Below, piece by piece: positions 59,892 through 64,000 of a DNA stretch of 64,000 bases (position 1 is its first letter; the number at the start of each line of letters is the position of its first letter). Made by a program: the position numbers and the translations under genes. The notes beneath the pieces are model-generated. The model had not been told where the DNA came from and did no database searches. It saw only the letters and a program-made list of their open reading frames with translations. This DNA is from Aliivibrio fischeri (lineage in GTDB: Bacteria > Pseudomonadota > Gammaproteobacteria > Enterobacterales > Vibrionaceae), in NCBI GenBank assembly GCA_038993745.2, contig CP160630.1, positions 62,001-126,000 of the forward strand, written 5' to 3'.

Positions 59892-60665
59892 TTAGTCAAC
59901 AGACATACACTTGATTAGGCCTGATTTTGCTTTATAGCGGTTGAACCATGATTTCACTGGGCTTGCCAATACGTTGACTGGTGGTTCGTCACCATTCATT
60001 ACGACTGGACCAAACATTAAATCAAGGATATGCCATGCTTTAGTGCCAACGCCCATCATAGAGGCACGACATGCAGAGCAGTACACAACAACGTGGCCTG
60101 TTTTAAACTCTTCAACACGACGTTGAATAACACGTTTAGCTACATCAGGGTTTGCAGGAACCACCATGCCACCAAAGCCACAACAACGTGTGTTCTCTTT
60201 GGTGTATTCAGGTTCTGCAATTTGATAACCAAGCTCAGTTAAGATCCAGCGAATACCTGCTTGAAGCTCACTTTCATAACGTGTAGAACAAGAGTCATGA
60301 ATGGTGAATACCACATCGCTGTTTTTCGCTTTACCAATTAACTCAGCAGGAAGGCCAATTTGAGGTAGCAGTTTCCATAGTGATACCGGTTTTTGATTAC
60401 CGCCTGATTTTTTAATGACCGCATAACAACTTTGACAAGCCACGATCACTTCTTGTGCATCAAGCTTATCGAAATCCGCTTGCAGTTGACCGTAACGCTC
60501 TTTAAATAGCTCCGTTTGACCGATAGCTGATGTTGGTTTACCACAACACTTTTGTACTGCCCCCATATCTGGGTACACTTCTTTTAGATATTTTGCGATG
60601 CTTGCAACGCCTTCTGGCGAGTAGGATGGCAGACTGCATCCTGGCATAAATACTTTATTACTCAT
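59892..60665 (-). CDS. HdrB-like CCG-domain protein
   Basis: A 257-residue protein with two cysteine-rich CCG domains, as in heterodisulfide reductase HdrB, GlpC and LutA: MPGCSL, QKCCGKPTSAIG, ACQSCYAV, HDSCSTRYE, TRCCGFGGM, and YCSACRASM. Such domains bind non-cubane or ordinary iron-sulfur centres and act on disulfides or quinones. Its start overlaps the FAD/Fe-S gene stop by 4 bp, so they probably form one complex. Substrate unknown. Confidence 0.85.
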   Translation of the reverse strand: MSNKVFMPGCSLPSYSPEGVASIAKYLKEVYPDMGAVQKCCGKPTSAIGQTELFKERYGQLQADFDKLDAQEVIVACQSCYAVIKKSGGNQKPVSLWKLLPQIGLPAELIGKAKNSDVVFTIHDSCSTRYESELQAGIRWILTELGYQIAEPEYTKENTRCCGFGGMVVPANPDVAKRVIQRRVEEFKTGHVVVYCSACRASMMGVGTKAWHILDLMFGPVVMNGDEPPVNVLASPVKSWFNRYKAKSGLIKCMSVD

Positions 60666-62458
60666 TTTGAAGCCACCGTACGTTTAGCCATAGTGAAGAA
60701 TTTAGAGAAGCCAAGCTTCTGGTGCATATTGATTGCTTTGTGTCCCGGAATTGGAGAGTTACCGCCATTGGCATTAACAAAATCCACACGAGCACTTAAG
60801 AACATTTCTTTCATTGGGTAGTCTTTAGGACAAACAATCGTACATTGGTCACAGGCATTACATGAATAAGCCAGTAGGGGATCCATGGTTTTGTTATTAA
60901 TGAAATCACTAAACAAGGTTTTAGGGCAATCGCCAAAGTCATTCATCATCACACATTCATTCATGCACAATTTACAAGTACATTGCAGACAGCGAGACGC
61001 TTCTTGCTTGATTTGTTCTTCTGAAAAACCAAGATCAACTTGTTTAAAATCTTGCTTACGTTCTTCAGCATCACGTAATTGACCATGTAGGCGAGGTGTA
61101 TCGGTCGTGCCTTTTGGAAGCGGAATATCAAGACGAGAAGGGTAGTTGTACTCTTTCTCAAAATCACGATTTTCAGTAAGAGGACGCTTAGCGAATTGAC
61201 GCTCAATACTCAGTGCCGCTTTATGACCTAGTGCCATTGCCTCAACAACAATGTTACCGCCACAGGCATCACCAGCAACGTAAACACCGTCAACGGAAGA
61301 CGCTAGGGTATCTTTATCAACCACGTAACGGCCGCCACGAGTTTGTTCAAGAGCACCATCAGTAATGTCTGCTACTACTTGTCCTGTTGCGAAAATAACG
61401 GTATCTACAGCGATCGTACAGGTTTCATCCGAGTAACTTGGTGAAAAGTTGCCATTTTCATCAAAAATAGAAATGACTTTTTTAAGTACGATTCCAGTTA
61501 CTTTTCCGTCTGTTTCTTCAATTGAAATCGGTCCCCAGCCAGCATTAAATAACACGCCTTCTTCTAGAGATTCATCAATTTCAATTTGGCTTGCAGGCAG
61601 TTTCGCCATTTCTTCTAATGAACATTGGTGTACTTCATCTGCACCGATGCGCCATGATGAACGAGCACAGTCCATAGCAACGTCTCCGCCGCCAATGACT
61701 ATGATTCGCTTACCTGCACGAGGGAAATCACGAGTTTCTGATACTTCTTTTAGATACTCAACCGCAGAGAATACGCCTTGTGCTTTGTGACCTGGAAGCG
61801 GAATGATTGAACCAACATGAGCACCGTGAGCTAAAACAATAGCGTCATGAGAAAGACGAAGTTCATTGAAAGAGATGTCTTTACCTATCTCTACTCCGAA
61901 TTTCGTTTCAATGCCTAACATGTCTAAATAGCCGTATTCAAAATCGATAACATCACGCGGTAAACGGTATTCAGGAATACCCACACGCATCATGCCACCG
62001 TAAACATTCAGCTTTTCATAGATCGTCACTTGGTGACCGCTACGGCGAAGCTCAATCGCTGCTTGTGCACCAGCAGGGCCTGCGCCAACGATAGCGATTT
62101 TTTTACCGCTGTCATTGGCAACGGTGAGATCCCAATTGCTTTGTTTATCCATTTTTTCGGCAACAAAGCGTTTGATCCCTGCAACACTGATTGGTTGGTT
62201 ATACTCAGTATTACGACGACATGCTGCTTCACATGGATGAGCACAAATACGGCCAAGAGTTTGAGGTAAGAAAAGTTTGCCGCGGATCAGATCTAAGGCT
62301 TCTTGGTAGTTACCTTCACCCGCTAAGCGTACATATTGTTTCACATCCGTGTGCATTGGACATGCAGTTTGACATGCTGGGTCGGCATCACCCATGCAGC
62401 CATCTACGACCATTTGGGCGGTATCGTAGAGTTTTTGACTAAAAATTACATTGCTCAT
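60662..62458 (-). CDS. FAD/NAD(P) and iron-sulfur oxidoreductase (GltD-like with ferredoxin domain)
   Basis: A 598-residue electron-transfer flavoprotein. The N-terminal GltD-type iron-sulfur region is CQTACPMHTDVKQYVRLAGE and CAHPCEAACRR. Then come two Rossmann folds (VGAGPAGAQAAIEL near 122; IGGGDVAMDCARSSW near 252) and the FAD loop VYVAGDACGG. The C-terminal part carries CLQCTCKLCMNEC and CNACDQCTIVCPKDYP ferredoxin motifs. It probably moves electrons from NAD(P)H to the HdrB-like partner. Confidence 0.88.
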   Translation of the reverse strand: MSNVIFSQKLYDTAQMVVDGCMGDADPACQTACPMHTDVKQYVRLAGEGNYQEALDLIRGKLFLPQTLGRICAHPCEAACRRNTEYNQPISVAGIKRFVAEKMDKQSNWDLTVANDSGKKIAIVGAGPAGAQAAIELRRSGHQVTIYEKLNVYGGMMRVGIPEYRLPRDVIDFEYGYLDMLGIETKFGVEIGKDISFNELRLSHDAIVLAHGAHVGSIIPLPGHKAQGVFSAVEYLKEVSETRDFPRAGKRIIVIGGGDVAMDCARSSWRIGADEVHQCSLEEMAKLPASQIEIDESLEEGVLFNAGWGPISIEETDGKVTGIVLKKVISIFDENGNFSPSYSDETCTIAVDTVIFATGQVVADITDGALEQTRGGRYVVDKDTLASSVDGVYVAGDACGGNIVVEAMALGHKAALSIERQFAKRPLTENRDFEKEYNYPSRLDIPLPKGTTDTPRLHGQLRDAEERKQDFKQVDLGFSEEQIKQEASRCLQCTCKLCMNECVMMNDFGDCPKTLFSDFINNKTMDPLLAYSCNACDQCTIVCPKDYPMKEMFLSARVDFVNANGGNSPIPGHKAINMHQKLGFSKFFTMAKRTVASK

Positions 62459-62487
62459 TTTTATTATGATTCCAATTTAAGATTGAA

Positions 62488-63471
62488 TTAGATTTGGCCG
62501 TTGATAACGGTAACGTTCGGCTGTTTTTCTTCATAGTGAGCGTGGCTGTACTCAATCCATGAGCCGTCATAGTTGTAAACTTCTTCTGCACCAAGTACGT
62601 TTTGTAGAATCATGGTTGTATGTGCAGAGCGAACGCCTGATTGACAGTAGGCAATGACTTTTTTGCCTTTAATAATGTCGCCGTATAGCGCTTGTAATTC
62701 TTCCGCTGATTTCAGTGTGGTGTCTTCGTTTACTGCTTTAGTCCAGTTAATGTGTACGCTTTTTGGAATCGTTCCTGGTCCAAATGCGCCACCAACTGTT
62801 GTTGTGCCATTAAATTCGTCGTTACCACGCGTATCAATGATTACCCACTCATCATTGTTTTGAGCTTCAATCACCATATCTAACGTAGCAAGAGCAGTGT
62901 GTTTATGTGCAGGTTGTGATGCTTGATAATCACTTTGAGCAACCGATGGATTTGCATTGCCTGTTGGTAAATCAGCACCAACCCAAGCGTTTAAGCCGCC
63001 ATCTAGGTAGCGAATATCGCTGTGGCCTAGTGCTTCAATTTGCCAAAATAGACGAGCAGCATCGTGGTGTGATGTTGCTGCATAAACAACGATAGTTGAT
63101 TCAGGTGTTGCACCATAAGAGCTTAGAATTTTTTCCATCTCTTCGGTTGTGTTACTCATGCCATCGAACTCATAAGTGCCTTCTTTTGCCGAGTAACCAT
63201 CACGCCACATGGTAAAAGAGCCTTCGATAGGAGCGTCAGGTTTCATTGGATTTAATGCACCAATAACCACAACATTATCACCGTTATCCATCATCTCTTT
63301 TAGATCTTGAGCTGCGATAAAGTGCTCAGGATGAGCGTAATGAGAGAATTTTTCAGTTAGGTGTTGTTTACTGATCTCAAAAGCGGGAGCTGAAAACATG
63401 GATTTGTAAGTTGGGTACCCTATTGCGACCGCAGCGGCTAAAACGCCGATGGCAATTGTTGATTTTTTCAT
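62488..63471 (-). CDS. ynjE: YnjE-like rhodanese (sulfurtransferase)
   Basis: Exported or membrane-anchored sulfurtransferase of 327 residues. Signal/anchor helix at 5-22 (TIAIGVLAAAVAIGYPTY). Two rhodanese domains: an inactive first domain (IVVYAATSHHDAARLFWQIE) and an active second domain with the persulfide Cys in VIAYCQSGVRSAHT. It moves sulfane sulfur, for example from thiosulfate. First gene of the minus-strand operon, 29 nt before the FAD/Fe-S gene. Confidence 0.88.
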   Translation of the reverse strand: MKKSTIAIGVLAAAVAIGYPTYKSMFSAPAFEISKQHLTEKFSHYAHPEHFIAAQDLKEMMDNGDNVVVIGALNPMKPDAPIEGSFTMWRDGYSAKEGTYEFDGMSNTTEEMEKILSSYGATPESTIVVYAATSHHDAARLFWQIEALGHSDIRYLDGGLNAWVGADLPTGNANPSVAQSDYQASQPAHKHTALATLDMVIEAQNNDEWVIIDTRGNDEFNGTTTVGGAFGPGTIPKSVHINWTKAVNEDTTLKSAEELQALYGDIIKGKKVIAYCQSGVRSAHTTMILQNVLGAEEVYNYDGSWIEYSHAHYEEKQPNVTVINGQI

Positions 63472-63781
63472 TGTGTATTTTCCAGTAAGTTTAAAGTTTT
63501 TATGTTTTGTTCATCGGTATAAACAAAACAGATTGAATTTTTGAACCTAAAACTGGAGGAAGTGGCCGCTAACTTTTTTATTTTAATTTGGTGTTAGAAG
63601 TGACACAAAAGGGTGTTATCCCACTTACCTCTAAGGTAGTAGTGAGATTTTGAGTTATTCATTAAATTGTCACTATTGTGGTAAACCACAATAATGCTAA
63701 GGACTTGATCTAAAGCAATAAAATTATTGTGAAAATCGATGATAACTGCATTCCTAAATGTGATGTATAAGGCCCTTTTCA
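63472..63781. other. Divergent promoter region between ynjE and a sensor kinase
   Basis: A 310-bp AT-rich region with the palindrome listed at 63674-63693. No other gene is supported. Confidence 0.5.
63674..63693. promoter_or_regulatory. 20-bp palindrome, candidate response-regulator operator
   Basis: TATTGTGGTAAACCACAATA is a perfect inverted repeat (9-bp arms, 2-bp centre) between divergent ynjE and a sensor-kinase gene. Good candidate for the operator of the local regulator. Confidence 0.6.
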
Positions 63782-64000
63782 TTGAGTGATAACTATTACC
63801 AAAAACGACTTTCATTTCTTTTATGCAGTTGTTTATTTGTCTTACTGATTTGTCCTACGGTTTGCTACGCAAATTCAGAAAAAATTAAGCAATATGACGT
63901 TGGTGTTTTGGCATTAAGAGGGCATTATCATTGTAATATAGCGTGGGATCCGACAATGAAATGGTTGGAATCACAAATTCCAAACAGTAAATTTGTTCTG
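63782..64000 (+). CDS. PhnD-like sensor domain of a TtrS-type histidine kinase (partial)
   Basis: The frame opens at about TTG 63782 and runs off the right edge (73 codons). A signal or membrane segment (LLCSCLFVLLICPTVCYA) precedes KQYDVGVLALRGHYHCNIAW and DPTMKWLESQIPNSKFVL, the N-terminal pattern of PhnD-like periplasmic sensor domains in TtrS/ThsS-type kinases. The kinase domains lie outside the window. A stand-alone phosphonate-type binding protein is the alternative. Start choice is uncertain: TTG with aagg 12 nt upstream. Confidence 0.6.
   Translation, partial: MSDNYYQKRLSFLLCSCLFVLLICPTVCYANSEKIKQYDVGVLALRGHYHCNIAWDPTMKWLESQIPNSKFVL

Noticed and set aside
1..64000. Mobile elements, CRISPR arrays, rRNA or tRNA genes
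   Set aside because: I saw no transposase, integrase, repeat-spacer pattern, or tRNA/rRNA-like sequence. I cannot exclude short RNA genes.

Overview
This window looks like part of a chromosome from a low-GC marine gammaproteobacterium of the Vibrionaceae, most likely the Aliivibrio (Vibrio fischeri) group. The evidence is AT-rich intergenic DNA, a VF530/DUF2132-family gene, MSHA-type pilus genes, an H-NOX/hybrid-kinase pair, many chemotaxis and GGDEF proteins, and vibrio-type DmsABC and Ynj clusters. The species is inferred from gene content only. I see no rRNA, tRNA, CRISPR array, insertion sequence or phage genes.

Layout. 1-4530: hexose-phosphate system in the order uhpT-uhpA-uhpB-uhpC (uhpC cut by the left edge). 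4862-11631: VF530-type protein, CHASE3 chemoreceptor, SDR/LysR pair, Xre/DUF2975 pair and a CHASE3-GGDEF diguanylate cyclase. 11612-16367: an operon of TonB-dependent receptor, YfiR-like periplasmic protein and CHASE8-HAMP-PAS-GGDEF cyclase. 16926-22179: a cmtBA-yggP-yggD-yggC-like mannitol-family PTS operon ending in a PHP-domain hydrolase. 22268-25333: an MFS transporter preceded by a tiny His-tailed membrane protein, a secreted triple-repeat protein and a lipoprotein. 25622-30626: H-NOX and its hybrid kinase, a POT peptide transporter and an M14-type zinc hydrolase. 30649-37287: mshC-D-O-P-Q without the major pilin or assembly genes. 37659-43046: dmsABC facing a TorD-family chaperone and a NapF-like ferredoxin. 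43125-54794: single genes (DUF218 protein, gamma-glutamyltranspeptidase, metallo-beta-lactamase-fold protein with its TetR regulator, lipase-like lipoprotein, M3 peptidase, Aer-like receptor, NCS2 purine permease). 54873-63471: an operon resembling E. coli ydj/ynj (rhodanese, FAD/Fe-S oxidoreductase, HdrB-like protein, TVP38 membrane protein, ABC transporter, CDP-alcohol phosphotransferase). It is divergent from a sensor kinase cut by the right edge.

The most striking whole-window signal is nine reading-frame breaks in eight otherwise intact genes (uhpT, a chemoreceptor, the H-NOX kinase, mshQ, mshD, ggt twice, the Aer-like receptor, ynjB). Each is repaired by adding one base to a short homopolymer. 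This looks more like homopolymer under-calling in the assembly than gene decay, so I annotate these genes at full length. The most promising biology is the TonB receptor-YfiR-cyclase operon, which may couple an outer-membrane ligand to c-di-GMP, and the sulfur/redox cluster next to a PhnD-type sensor kinase with a 20-bp palindrome between them.
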